Source: Usitatibacter palustris | GTDB lineage: Bacteria > Pseudomonadota > Gammaproteobacteria > Burkholderiales > Usitatibacteraceae | Direction: 5' to 3' | Assembly: GCF_013003985.1 (NCBI RefSeq) | Contig: NZ_CP053073.1 | Coordinates: 2,232,001-2,296,000, forward strand | DNA: 64,000 nucleotides | Part shown: positions 32,914 to 43,057 of the stretch, piece after piece | Layout of the letters: the number at the start of each line of letters is the position of its first letter | How positions within the stretch are numbered: the stretch's first letter is position 1 | Made by a program: the position numbers and the translations under genes | Notes under the pieces: model-generated | Databases searched by the model: none | What the model was told of the DNA's origin: nothing | The model's input: the letters and a program-made list of their open reading frames with translations, nothing else

Positions 32914-33333
32914 TCATTGTTGGTGTCCGGCGACGAGCCCGAGGGCATACAGCGCCAGGGCGATGGAAATACCTGCGAGCGGGACGCTGAAGAAGTTGTT
33001 CTTCGACAAGACAGCGAACGCGACCAGCGTCACGAGCCCCACGCCCTGCAGGAACGCCGAGCCGAGCAGCACGTCCGGCCGGGCGACCGCGAGGTACCCG
33101 TACACCAGGCCGAACAGGATCAGCGACATGCTGTGCGTCGCATTGAACCCGATCCACGCATTCCACACCGTCGTCTCGCGGGTGATCACCATCGTCGTGG
33201 CCTTCATGGCATCGACGACAGCGGGATCCCGCGGCAGGAGCTTCGGCCCCCAGTAGGTGTAGAGCAGGTGCAGGCTTCCGAGGACGAGCGGGATGAAGGC
33301 GCTCGCACCCACGAGGACGGTCTTGATCGGCAT
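32914..33333 (-). CDS. Small four-helix membrane protein (LIC_13387-like)
   Basis: A 139-residue integral membrane protein starting at the ATG at 33333 (MPIKTVLVG). Four hydrophobic segments are visible: VLVGASAFIPLVLGSLHLLY, a segment around MSLILFGLVYGYLAV, GSAFLQGVGLVTLVAFAVLS and VPLAGISIALALYALGLVAG. A conserved FNATHSMSL motif sits in the second loop. The function is unknown. The promoter block upstream (33361-33406) matches that of the SDR gene, so the two are probably co-regulated. Confidence 0.72.
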   Translation of the reverse strand: MPIKTVLVGASAFIPLVLGSLHLLYTYWGPKLLPRDPAVVDAMKATTMVITRETTVWNAWIGFNATHSMSLILFGLVYGYLAVARPDVLLGSAFLQGVGLVTLVAFAVLSKNNFFSVPLAGISIALALYALGLVAGHQQ

Positions 33334-33360
33334 GGCGGTTCCTTGAGAGGTGATCGAAGG

Positions 33361-33406
33361 CGCCACGATAGCCATCCGCGATCGGACGCCCTACAATCGG
33401 TCGTCC
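33361..33406 (-). promoter_or_regulatory. Shared promoter/operator block upstream of the LIC_13387-like gene
   Basis: CGCCACGATA at 33361-33370, GGACG at 33384-33388, CTACAA at 33391-33396 and CGTCC at 33402-33406 match the block at 32329-32374 in order and spacing, while the DNA between is different. GGACG and CGTCC form a perfect inverted pair. The element also lies about 26-70 nt upstream of the divergent gene at 33432, which leads into the AraC regulator, so it could serve both directions. Confidence 0.55.
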
Positions 33407-33431
33407 CAATTTCATTGGCGAACGTCCGGCG

Positions 33432-33674
33432 ATGCGGCCCAAAGACAAGATCCAGCAGGAGCTCGACGCCGTCGTGGGCAAGAGCTACGACCCGCCGCGA
33501 CGCTGGGGCGCCACCATCTCCAAGTGGGCGGTGGCCGCGGTGCTGGGCATCGCCGCGTGCGCGGTGATCATCTGGATCCTCGACGTGCATCTGCGGAAGG
33601 CGAAGACCGAAGCGGCCGAGGCGGCGGCGAAACGTCCGGTGCAGGTGCAGATCATCCCGGCGAAGAAGCCATGA
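33432..33674 (+). CDS. Small single-pass membrane protein
   Basis: An 80-residue protein with a basic N-terminus, one transmembrane segment (~30-51, KWAVAAVLGIAACAVIIWIL) and a charged Lys/Ala-rich tail. Its stop overlaps the ATG of the AraC regulator (ATGA), so expression is coupled. The function is unknown; it may be an anchored signalling partner of the regulator. Confidence 0.65.
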   Translation: MRPKDKIQQELDAVVGKSYDPPRRWGATISKWAVAAVLGIAACAVIIWILDVHLRKAKTEAAEAAAKRPVQVQIIPAKKP

Positions 33675-34591
33675 GCGATCCCCTCTCGGAAGTCATCGCG
33701 CTGCTGCGGCCGCGCACCGTGTACTCGAAGGCCATCAGCGGCGCGGGCCGCTGGGGCGTGCACTACTCCGACTTCGGGTATCCCAGCTTCTGCGCCGTGC
33801 TCGAGGGGCGCTGCCAGCTCACGCTGGGCGGAATGAAACCCACGACGCTCGAGTCCGGCGACTTCGTGTTCCTCCCGACCACGCCCAGCTTCACCATCTC
33901 CGGCTTCGAGCCCTACACGCCCAAGCGCGTCGACCCGAAGACCGCACCCTCCCCTGACACCGAGGTCCGCTATGGCACGAAGGGGGGGAAGCCCGACGTG
34001 CGCATGCTCGGGGGTTACTTCATTTTCGATTCGGAAGATGCGGCGCTGCTGGTGTCGCTGCTGCCGCCGTTGATTCAACTGCGCGGTGTCGAGCGGATGC
34101 TGACGCTGGTGCGGTTGGTGAACGAGGAGTCCAAGGATGAACGGCCTGGGCGGGAGCTTGTGCTGGCGCGGTTGATTGAGACGTTGCTGATTGAGGCGCT
34201 GCGCTCGACGCCGAGTGAGGATGCTCCGCCTGGGCTACTGCATGGGTTGGCGGATTCGCGGCTCGCCGCGGCGATACGGCACATGCATGGTGAGCCTGCC
34301 AAAGCGTGGACGGTGGAACAGCTCGCGAAGAAAGCGGCGCTTTCGCGTTCTGCGTTTTACGACAGGTTCACGAAGGCGGTGGGGATGGCGCCGATGGAGT
34401 ATCTGCTCGCGTGGCGAATGGCGATCGCGAAGGAGCTGCTACGGCGGGAGGATCTGGGGATTGGGGAGGTTGCGGAAAGGGTTGGGTATGGGTCGGCGAG
34501 TACGTTTAGTACGGCGTTCAGCAGGCATGTGGGGCAGGCGCCGGGACGGTATGCGCGCGACCCGGCATCACGCGGTCGCCCAACCGCTTGA
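33671..34591 (+). CDS. AraC-family regulator with cupin sensor domain
   Basis: A 306-residue regulator with an N-terminal cupin_6-type sensor (~10-180, [22 protein letters not shown]) and a C-terminal AraC DNA-binding domain ([19 protein letters not shown] and [20 protein letters not shown]). The ATG at 33671 overlaps the upstream small gene. Base use changes inside the gene: after ~34080 the plus strand becomes strongly G-rich with many TTG and GGG codons, unlike the first half. The last 24 nt overlap the convergent hsdR gene. It likely controls the neighbouring SDR and membrane-protein promoters. Confidence 0.88.
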   Translation: MSDPLSEVIALLRPRTVYSKAISGAGRWGVHYSDFGYPSFCAVLEGRCQLTLGGMKPTTLESGDFVFLPTTPSFTISGFEPYTPKRVDPKTAPSPDTEVRYGTKGGKPDVRMLGGYFIFDSEDAALLVSLLPPLIQLRGVERMLTLVRLVNEESKDERPGRELVLARLIETLLIEALRSTPSEDAPPGLLHGLADSRLAAAIRHMHGEPAKAWTVEQLAKKAALSRSAFYDRFTKAVGMAPMEYLLAWRMAIAKELLRREDLGIGEVAERVGYGSASTFSTAFSRHVGQAPGRYARDPASRGRPTA

Positions 34592-37500
34592 GAGCAGCTC
34601 CGCCTGCTCCAGCACCGTCTGTGTCGCCTTCTCCTGCTTGTCAGGCGGGTAGCCGTACTTGCGCAAGATGCGCTTCACCAGCACACGGAGTTGCGCGCGA
34701 ACGTTCTCGCGCACCGTCCAGTCGATCGTCACGTTCGCCCGGAGCGTCGTTACCAACTCGCGCGCGATGATTCGCAGGTTCTCGTCGCCCAGCACTTTCA
34801 CGGCGCTGTCGTTGGCTTCGAGCGCGTCGTAGAACGCGACCTCATCATCGGTGAGGCCGAGCTGATCACCGCGTTCGGAGGCCTTGCGCATATCTTTCGC
34901 GAGCTGGATCAGCTCCTCGATGACCTTGGCGGTTTCGATAGCGCGGTTCTGGTACTTGCGTAGCGCCTGTTCCAGCATTTCGGAGAATGACCGCGCCTGG
35001 ACGATGTTGCGCTTGCTTCGCGTCCTGATCTCACCCTTGAGGAGTTTCTCCAGCAGCTCGACAGCCAGATTGCGCTGCGGCATGCCGCGCACCTCGGCAA
35101 GGAAGTCGTCCGACAGGATCGAGATATCCGGCCTCTTGAGACCCGCCGCCGCAAAGATGTCGACGACTTCATCGGACACCATCGCCTTCGAGATGATCTG
35201 ACGAATGGCGTGGTCGAGATCCTCGTTCGTCTTGCGCTCGCCCGTGAGGTTCTTCGCTAGCACCGCACGCACGGCCTGGAAGAAGCCGACGTCATCTCGA
35301 ATGCGCATCGCCTCAGAGTGCGGTACGGATAGCGCGAACGCCTTGGAAAGGTCGGTCACACACTGCAGCAGACGGTCCTTGCCTTCCTTCTGGGCCAGGA
35401 TGTGTTCCTGCGCGGCCGGCAACAGGGAGAGCCGGGCTTGGGGCGTGCCGGCGATCCAAGGCGACCGGTCGAAACCATGGAACAGGCCGCAGGTCACCTC
35501 GTATTTCTCCAGCATGACCGCAACCGCCTCTGCCTGGTCGAGGGCCGTCTTGCCGGTTCCGCCCGCCTCCGTGTACGTGGCTAATGCCTGCTTGAGCTCG
35601 TCGGCAAGGCCGAGGTAGTCCACAACCAGTCCGCCGGGTTTGTCCTTGAACACACGGTTCACGCGCGCGATGGCCTGCATCAGGCCGTGGCCGCGCATCG
35701 GTTTGTCCACGTACATCGTGTGCAGGCTGGGCGCGTCGAACCCCGTGAGCCACATGTCGCGGACGATCACGATGCGGAAGGGATCGGTGGCCTTGCGGAA
35801 GCGGTCGGCCAAGACGTCGCGTCGTTGCTTGTTGCGGATGTGGCCTTGCCAGTCGAGAGGATCCGAGGCAGAACCGGTCATGATCACCTTGAGCTCACCC
35901 TCACCATCATCATCGCCATGCCACGCGGGCCGCAGGGCCACCAGTTCGCGGTACAGCTCCACGGCGATGCGGCGGCTCATCACCACGATCATCGCCTTGC
36001 CTTCCATCGTCGTGAGGCGGGTCTCGAAGTGTTCGACCAGGTCGCGGGCGACAAGCTTGATGCGACCCTGGGAGCCCACCACGGCTTCCAGCTGCGCCCA
36101 ACGGCTTTTCAACTTCTCCTTGCGCTCGACCTCCTCGCCTTCGGTCGCCTCCTCGAACTCGGAGTCGATCGTCGGACGCTCGGAGTCCTTGAGGGCGAGT
36201 TTCGCCAGCCGGCTCTCGTAGTAGATCGGAACCGTCGCGCCATCGACCACCGCGCGCTGGATGTCGTAGACGCTGATGTAGTCGCCGAACACCGCGCGCG
36301 TGTTGGCATCAGCCTTTTCGATCGGCGTTCCCGTGAAGCCGACGAACGAAGCGAAGGGCAGCGCATCGCGCATGTGGCGCGCGAAGCCATCGATGAAGTC
36401 GTACTGGCTGCGGTGCGCCTCGTCGGCCATGACGACGATGTTGCGTCGGTCGGAGAGAACGGGGTGACGATCGCCCCTCTCTTCCGGGAAGAATTTCTGG
36501 ATCGTCGTGAACACCACGCCACCCGATGCCACTGCCAGCTTCGCGCGGAGGTCCGCGCGGTCGGCAGCTTGCACAGGAGGTTGGCGCAGGAGGTCGCGGC
36601 AGAGCGCGAAGGTGCCGAAGAGCTGGTTGTCGAGATCGTTTCGGTCGGTGAGCACTACGAGCGTGGGGTTCGCCATCGCCGGATGCAGGATGACACGGCC
36701 GGCGTAGAAGGCCATCGTCAAGCTCTTGCCCGCGCCCTGCGTATGCCACACGACGCCAACGCGGCGATCGCCCGGCTCACCGCCCGGTTGGCGCGTCTCG
36801 TAATTTCCGGGTGGCTCGGCGGCCACGCTCTTCGCGGCACGCAGCGTCTCCTCGACGGCGACATTCACGGCATGGAACTGGTGGTAGCCCGCCAACTTCT
36901 TTACGAGCTTTCCACTGCCTGCATCCTCGAAGACGATGAAGTAGCGCAAGAGGTCGAGGAAGCGCTGTTGCTCGAAGACGCCTTCGAGCATCACCTGGAG
37001 CTCCGCCTGGTGGGCGGGCGCATCCGCCTGCCCTGTCACGGTACGCCACGGCTTGAACCATTCCTTGCCGGCGCCGAGTGAGCCGATGCGCGCCTGCACG
37101 CCGTCGGAAGCCAGCAGCACGGCGTTGGTCGCAAAGAGCGCCGGAATCTGGGCTTGATAGGTCTGTAGTTGCTGGAACGCCGACCATATTGTGGCGTTCT
37201 CGTCGGCCGGGTTCTTGAGCTCGATCACCGCGAGCGGCAGGCCGTTCACGAAGATGATTAGGTCCGGCCGCCGCGTGTGCTGCCCTTCGCACACGGTGAA
37301 CTGATTCACCGCGAGCCAGTCGTTGGTGGTGGCCGCCGCGAAGTCGATGACACGGGCCTGCGCTCCGCCGATTGAGCCATCCTTGCGCCGGTATTCGACG
37401 GTCACGCCATCCACCAGCATGCGGTGGACCGCGCGGTTGCGCTCTACAAGCGAGGGCGCATCGATGCGGGTGAGCTTGCGGAAGGCGTCTTCAACGGCCC

Positions 37501-37699
37501 CGCTCGGAAGTTCGGGGTTCAGACGCCTAAGCGCCCCGCGAAGTCTCCCTTCGAGCAACACATCGCGGAAGTTCGAATCTATGCGCTCCGCAGCAGGCTC
37601 GCCGGCGGCGATGTCCGGGCCGTGCAGCACGGAGTAGCCGAGACCCTCCAGCCACCCGAGCGCAGCTTCCTCGACGACGGACTCGGTGAACTTGGTCAT
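34568..37699 (-). CDS. hsdR: Type I restriction enzyme, R subunit
   Basis: A 1043-residue restriction and translocation subunit. Order: a PD-(D/E)xK nuclease near the N-terminus (Asp146 in RRPDLIIF, Glu160 and Lys162 in AVIELKN), a Walker A motif in [16 protein letters not shown] (~319-334), a DEAH motif (426-429, [14 protein letters not shown]), helicase motifs ([28 protein letters not shown]) and a long C-terminal helical domain. With HsdM and HsdS it cuts DNA unmethylated at the target site. It lies last in the abiEi-abiEii-hsdR string, coupled by ATGA to the AbiEii toxin gene, and is convergent with the AraC gene. No frameshift or truncation is visible. Confidence 0.95.
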   Translation of the reverse strand: MTKFTESVVEEAALGWLEGLGYSVLHGPDIAAGEPAAERIDSNFRDVLLEGRLRGALRRLNPELPSGAVEDAFRKLTRIDAPSLVERNRAVHRMLVDGVTVEYRRKDGSIGGAQARVIDFAAATTNDWLAVNQFTVCEGQHTRRPDLIIFVNGLPLAVIELKNPADENATIWSAFQQLQTYQAQIPALFATNAVLLASDGVQARIGSLGAGKEWFKPWRTVTGQADAPAHQAELQVMLEGVFEQQRFLDLLRYFIVFEDAGSGKLVKKLAGYHQFHAVNVAVEETLRAAKSVAAEPPGNYETRQPGGEPGDRRVGVVWHTQGAGKSLTMAFYAGRVILHPAMANPTLVVLTDRNDLDNQLFGTFALCRDLLRQPPVQAADRADLRAKLAVASGGVVFTTIQKFFPEERGDRHPVLSDRRNIVVMADEAHRSQYDFIDGFARHMRDALPFASFVGFTGTPIEKADANTRAVFGDYISVYDIQRAVVDGATVPIYYESRLAKLALKDSERPTIDSEFEEATEGEEVERKEKLKSRWAQLEAVVGSQGRIKLVARDLVEHFETRLTTMEGKAMIVVMSRRIAVELYRELVALRPAWHGDDDGEGELKVIMTGSASDPLDWQGHIRNKQRRDVLADRFRKATDPFRIVIVRDMWLTGFDAPSLHTMYVDKPMRGHGLMQAIARVNRVFKDKPGGLVVDYLGLADELKQALATYTEAGGTGKTALDQAEAVAVMLEKYEVTCGLFHGFDRSPWIAGTPQARLSLLPAAQEHILAQKEGKDRLLQCVTDLSKAFALSVPHSEAMRIRDDVGFFQAVRAVLAKNLTGERKTNEDLDHAIRQIISKAMVSDEVVDIFAAAGLKRPDISILSDDFLAEVRGMPQRNLAVELLEKLLKGEIRTRSKRNIVQARSFSEMLEQALRKYQNRAIETAKVIEELIQLAKDMRKASERGDQLGLTDDEVAFYDALEANDSAVKVLGDENLRIIARELVTTLRANVTIDWTVRENVRAQLRVLVKRILRKYGYPPDKQEKATQTVLEQAELLSSGWATA

Positions 37700-38574
37700 T
37701 CAGTGACCTTCTGCCCGCGTGCCCTCTCGAGCACTGGTTTGAGGTGCTCGCGAATTTCATTCACCACATCCGCAAGTTCGGGGCCCTCCAGGCGATTCTT
37801 GGCGAGGAAAGCTCGCCATTGCGCCTGGTGCGTCGGATCATTGGAGAACACGTCGCTCAGGCCTACCGGGATTCCCTCGGGCAGCTCCGTGCGGCGCCGC
37901 GCAAAAGTGGCGGCGATCGCGTTCACGAGTAGCGTTTCGTCCAGCTCATCCTCACGCAGCAGCGCTCGCACATCGAAGTAGTCCTTCTTTCGACTGTTGC
38001 GTGTCCCTAGCACGACCATCGCATGCACCTTCTCGGCGACAACCGTTTCCCGCGGGTAAGCCCGAAGCCTTGGGCTTGGGAATCCGAGGAGACTTGGGTA
38101 CTCGAGCCACTGCGGCTCAGGCGTCACGGCATCGCCGATTCCGATGTCCACCTGGACGCTCACGCGGGCAGTCCCAATCCGACCCTGCAGAACTATGCGC
38201 CTGCCGCCGTACGCATCGCCCTCGCGGATGGGCTCTACCTTCGCCGACCCCGCGTCAAACGTTGCAGCGTCCGGCTCAACCGCGAAATCGCAAACTTCCC
38301 AGAAGATTTTCAGAAGCTCGTCGTCGGCCATGTCTCCGAAGCCGAGTAGATCTGCATCGCGCGTTGGCCGAAGGTTCTCTCCCAGCCAAACCAGGAGGAG
38401 AAGCGCCCCTTTGAGCACGAAGCGCTCTGCATGCGGCGAGCGCGAAAGGCGGTAGAGAAACCGCTCCACGCCGTAACGCGTCAGCACCAAGTTCGGATCG
38501 ACACCGATCTCCTTGGCGTGCCGCGCAAGGCGCACCTGTACCGATCGGGCGAGGCCGTCGCGCTCGCCGCTCAT
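37696..38574 (-). CDS. abiEii: AbiEii/AbiGii-family nucleotidyltransferase toxin
   Basis: A 292-residue nucleotidyltransferase-like toxin of type IV (or related) toxin-antitoxin systems. The motif [22 protein letters not shown] contains the DNA polymerase-beta-like acidic pair (Asp in RDAD, residues 73-75). A later KVHAMVVLG and [11 protein letters not shown] segment is the usual AbiEii fingerprint. The start overlaps the antitoxin gene (ATGA) and its stop overlaps hsdR (ATGA), so it is expressed with both. Such toxins block growth and mediate phage abortive infection. Confidence 0.92.
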   Translation of the reverse strand: MSGERDGLARSVQVRLARHAKEIGVDPNLVLTRYGVERFLYRLSRSPHAERFVLKGALLLLVWLGENLRPTRDADLLGFGDMADDELLKIFWEVCDFAVEPDAATFDAGSAKVEPIREGDAYGGRRIVLQGRIGTARVSVQVDIGIGDAVTPEPQWLEYPSLLGFPSPRLRAYPRETVVAEKVHAMVVLGTRNSRKKDYFDVRALLREDELDETLLVNAIAATFARRRTELPEGIPVGLSDVFSNDPTHQAQWRAFLAKNRLEGPELADVVNEIREHLKPVLERARGQKVTE

Positions 38575-39179
38575 GCAGAAAGCGCCTCAAGGTAAGGTCG
38601 CATCACTTTCTGCACGCGACAGATGGCCGCGTAACGGTCGAGTTCGTCCATTGTGAAGCGACGCGCCCTCCATCCCTCGCGCAGCGCCTCCATCGCCACG
38701 TCCAAGCCGATCTTGTTGCGGTACTTGAAGCAGTCCGCCACGGTCTTCGCCGGCCCGTAGATCTTTACCAGCCGGCCCTCAATCCGATGCGTCTGGGCAC
38801 CGGCAGTCAGCGCCTCTCCCGTATATCGAAAGATTCGAAGCGGCGGGTATGCGAGCTTCGGCCGCCACGCCCGGCGGTCTAGTGCCAACCAAACTTCTGA
38901 GGGAAGTTGCGTACCGATGCCGTGGTACTGGAGCGCCGAAAGGAGGCAGATAACTCCCTGCGGGACTGCGGCCGCAGCTAGAGCAAGGCCATGGTTCTCC
39001 GAGACGGGCTGCTCTGGCAGTCGGTAGACCCCTCGAGCAATACGCTCGATTTGCCCCTGCTCTACGAGTCGAGTCAGGACTTGCCGATGGATCCCCTGCT
39101 CTGTGAGCTCGCGAGGCGTAACTCCGCGCGCACGGCGTGCTAGCTGGAGGGTTCGTTCTCGATTGCTGCGGGGGGGCAT
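38571..39179 (-). CDS. abiEi: AbiEi-family antitoxin (transcriptional autorepressor)
   Basis: A 202-residue antitoxin. The N-terminal winged helix (ARRARGVTPRELTEQGIHRQ, QIERIARGVYRL) binds DNA; the C-terminal domain (~100-200, AKTVADCFKYRNKIGLDVA) is the part that antagonises the toxin. AbiEi proteins repress their own promoter through inverted repeats. A perfect palindrome lies in this promoter (39193-39212), and the ATG at 39179 is only 8 nt past the -10 element, so the mRNA may be leaderless. It leads the abiEi-abiEii-hsdR string. Confidence 0.92.
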   Translation of the reverse strand: MPPRSNRERTLQLARRARGVTPRELTEQGIHRQVLTRLVEQGQIERIARGVYRLPEQPVSENHGLALAAAAVPQGVICLLSALQYHGIGTQLPSEVWLALDRRAWRPKLAYPPLRIFRYTGEALTAGAQTHRIEGRLVKIYGPAKTVADCFKYRNKIGLDVAMEALREGWRARRFTMDELDRYAAICRVQKVMRPYLEALSA

Positions 39180-39186
39180 GTGGCAA

Positions 39187-39214
39187 ATAATAGACAGTTA
39201 TTCATAACTGTCAA
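39187..39214 (-). promoter_or_regulatory. Consensus promoter of abiEi with embedded palindromic operator
   Basis: On the minus strand TTGACA (39214-39209), a 16-nt spacer and TATTAT (39192-39187) make a near-consensus sigma-70 promoter. The spacer and the adjoining -35 overlap a perfect palindrome GACAGTTA-TTCA-TAACTGTC at 39193-39212. The transcription start is expected near 39180, one base before the abiEi ATG at 39179. A repressor bound here would block RNA polymerase directly. The natural candidate is AbiEi itself. Confidence 0.75.
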
Positions 39215-39245
39215 GGTTTAGCCACGCGCTCGGCGCAGACCGGAG

Positions 39246-40076
39246 TTACTGCTTTCTCTCTCCGCCAAGCGAAGCAACGGCTGCCTTCAGCACTTGCAAA
39301 CAAATCTCAGCGGTGTGCCTGTCCGGCTTGAATCCAGAACTCATCTGCTCGTAGGGGTGAATGTAGTTCCTGAAATCCCTCAAAGCGTGGCTGAATTTCT
39401 TCACGTCCAGTTTCAAGTATCCGAGCTCGCAAGCCACATCGATGAAGCTCGCAAGACTCCATTCGTAAAGTGGTTTCACGACTCCGGACTTGTCCTTTGG
39501 ACTGGCCTGGGCTTGATTGAAGTCTCGTGGGTTCGCACTAGCCACGCCAAGCAATAGGCCTTCGAGAATGCTTCCGCAGTGAAAGATTACGGCCAGTGGT
39601 GAATCCGCCTTCAGGCAACGAATTGCCTCGGCAACTCTAGCCTCAAGAATAGGAACCAGCGCGCCGGTGACCTGAACCTTCTGCAGCGAAAACGCGCCAA
39701 AATCTTGCTTGAGGAACTCCTCCGCAGAATCCCTCCTTTGCATCGGCTTTCCGAGCAGTCTTTCAACCAAGTCACCAGCTCGCTGGGCGAGTGCCTGCTC
39801 CTTTGCGGAGGGCTGCTGGGCCTTGTAGCGCCAATACTCAAGCAGATCCGCAATGCTCTTCCCAACGACGGCATCGGATTCCATTTCAATAAATGCGCGG
39901 AGCCGGCGCGCCTTCGAATCACCGTTCTTTGAGTATTTATCGTCGTAAATGTCAACCCGCGCGCTCTCGCGAAAGAACTCGCTGAAGGTGCGGTTAGAGA
40001 AATCCATGACGTAGCCACTACCCATCCCGAATAGTTCCTCAAGGCACTCCCGCTCAACCATGCGCAAACTGCTCAT
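39246..40076 (-). CDS. HEPN-like accessory protein of the type I RM locus
   Basis: A 276-residue protein whose ATG at 40076 overlaps the hsdS stop (ATGA). The N-terminal part has a conserved YVMDFSNRTFSEFF and NGDSKARRLRAF region; the C-terminal half is all-helical, with HCGSILEGLLLG and ALRDFRNYIHPYEQM. Arg233-x6-His240 (or Arg236-x3-His240) resembles the RX4-6H motif of HEPN nucleases and abortive-infection proteins. The match is suggestive, not decisive. Genes of this type recur inside RM operons. Its base composition is lower in GC than the core genome. Confidence 0.65.
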   Translation of the reverse strand: MSSLRMVERECLEELFGMGSGYVMDFSNRTFSEFFRESARVDIYDDKYSKNGDSKARRLRAFIEMESDAVVGKSIADLLEYWRYKAQQPSAKEQALAQRAGDLVERLLGKPMQRRDSAEEFLKQDFGAFSLQKVQVTGALVPILEARVAEAIRCLKADSPLAVIFHCGSILEGLLLGVASANPRDFNQAQASPKDKSGVVKPLYEWSLASFIDVACELGYLKLDVKKFSHALRDFRNYIHPYEQMSSGFKPDRHTAEICLQVLKAAVASLGGERKQ

Positions 40077-41354
40077 GACGAGACAGCAGCCACTTCGGTT
40101 AGCCGCAACTCGCCCGAGATGAGCTTGGGCAGCAGCGCGTCGCGCAGAGCCGTGAGCATTCGTGATTCGCGTGCGCACTCGACGATGCGCTCATACATAG
40201 GTCTGGCGAGGTGCTCGAACGCTTGCATTACGCCAGGCGAGGGCTTAACTATCGGGATTGGCCGAAAATTCGCCTTGCTTATCTCTAGAAAAGTGGAGCC
40301 GTTCGCGCGGCTTACGATCTCGTCGTGCGCGACGCTCGCCCAGAACAGCAGGAAGAGGTTTGAAATCTCGGCCTTCGGCCTCATCGCGACAAAGCCTTGG
40401 TTGACGGCGACAGGGACCTCGGCGATTGCCAAGTACCCGATCGGGGCGCGCGAGGACAAGAGCACCGTTCCCTTGGGAAGCAGTCCAGAACCTATTTGAG
40501 CAAGACCAGCACCCGTGATTCGCCTTTCCGTATCAAGCAAAACAGGCACCGACAGACCAGCAAGGTCCTTGGGCGTTGCCCATGCACAAGTGCCGCCGTC
40601 CCAATAGGTCGGCTCAGTGGTGCTCGGCGTGCTCCCGCCCACGATGTCCGCGAGATCTCCGATAGTCCTAACCCCCCATCCCATCGGAATCTCGCCCAGC
40701 GGCGAACCTTCGAAGGAATCCGGAAAGAGAGCCGCGAGAGGCGTGGGCAGATTGGGGTTGCGACCTTCGGCTTTGGCGCGAACCGGATCGAAGTCCACAA
40801 ACCACGACTTGAAGAGCGCCCGCGCCATTGCTTCCAGCGTCTCGTTCATGCGCCGGCTCACCTCGATCTTGCTGTCAATACAGTCCAAGAACTTGGCGAT
40901 CCCCTCTTGCGCCCCAAGGGGTGGGAGTTCGAGTTCTAGCTCGGCAACCTGATCAAACGTGATCTGCGGAAATGTCCCAGAGCGCGATTCGGCCAAGTGC
41001 TGAAGCCACCCGGTCGTCTTTGCGCTAGTAAGGAAGTGGTACAAGAAGCGAGGGACCACACGGTTGGTCCTTGGTCGGATAACCATGAGCTTCGTCGACA
41101 CGACAAAGTCCTCAGCATTGAAATCGATAAATGCCCAACGACCATTTGCCGGGCGAATCTCGCTGAAAAGTATGTCGTCGCGACAAATAGATTTCTTCGC
41201 CTGTCCAGGCCAGTTGCGTACATCTGAATAGGTCCGGTGAAGGACCTTTCCCAACAGCACATCGGACGTATTCAGGAACACAAGTTTCGCCTGAGCACGA
41301 AGATGCGTATCGGAAACCGATTCCGCAATTTCGCCTACGAGCACCGGCTCCCAC

Positions 41355-41365
<11 letters not shown>
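40073..41365 (-). CDS. hsdS: Type I restriction-modification specificity subunit
   Basis: A 430-residue specificity subunit with two target-recognition halves. TRD1 ends in [15 protein letters not shown], the central conserved helix is [21 protein letters not shown]2 starts at [18 protein letters not shown], and the closing helix is [19 protein letters not shown]. It determines the DNA target of both methylation and cleavage. I chose the ATG at 41365 because AAAGGAG lies 7 nt upstream; the upstream TTG at 41371 is less likely. It overlaps the hsdM stop by 11 nt. GC content is lower than in hsdR and hsdM. Confidence 0.92.
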
Positions 41366-42920
<1,555 letters not shown>

Positions 42921-43057
42921 CGCTCCCCTGCGTGGGCGCCTGATCGATCGGCCCAGGTTGTTCCTGCGGGGGCAATGTTAGCGCGGGAAGCTGAGGATTG
43001 CGTCCCTTCAATTCGACTAGTAAGCGAAGTACAAGCGACGGACGTCTAGGCGCTGCG

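Noticed and set aside
34191..34652. An open frame overlapping the AraC gene in another frame (G-rich region)
   Set aside because: It arises from the G-rich codon use of the AraC gene, is Arg/Trp/Gly-rich, and has no support.
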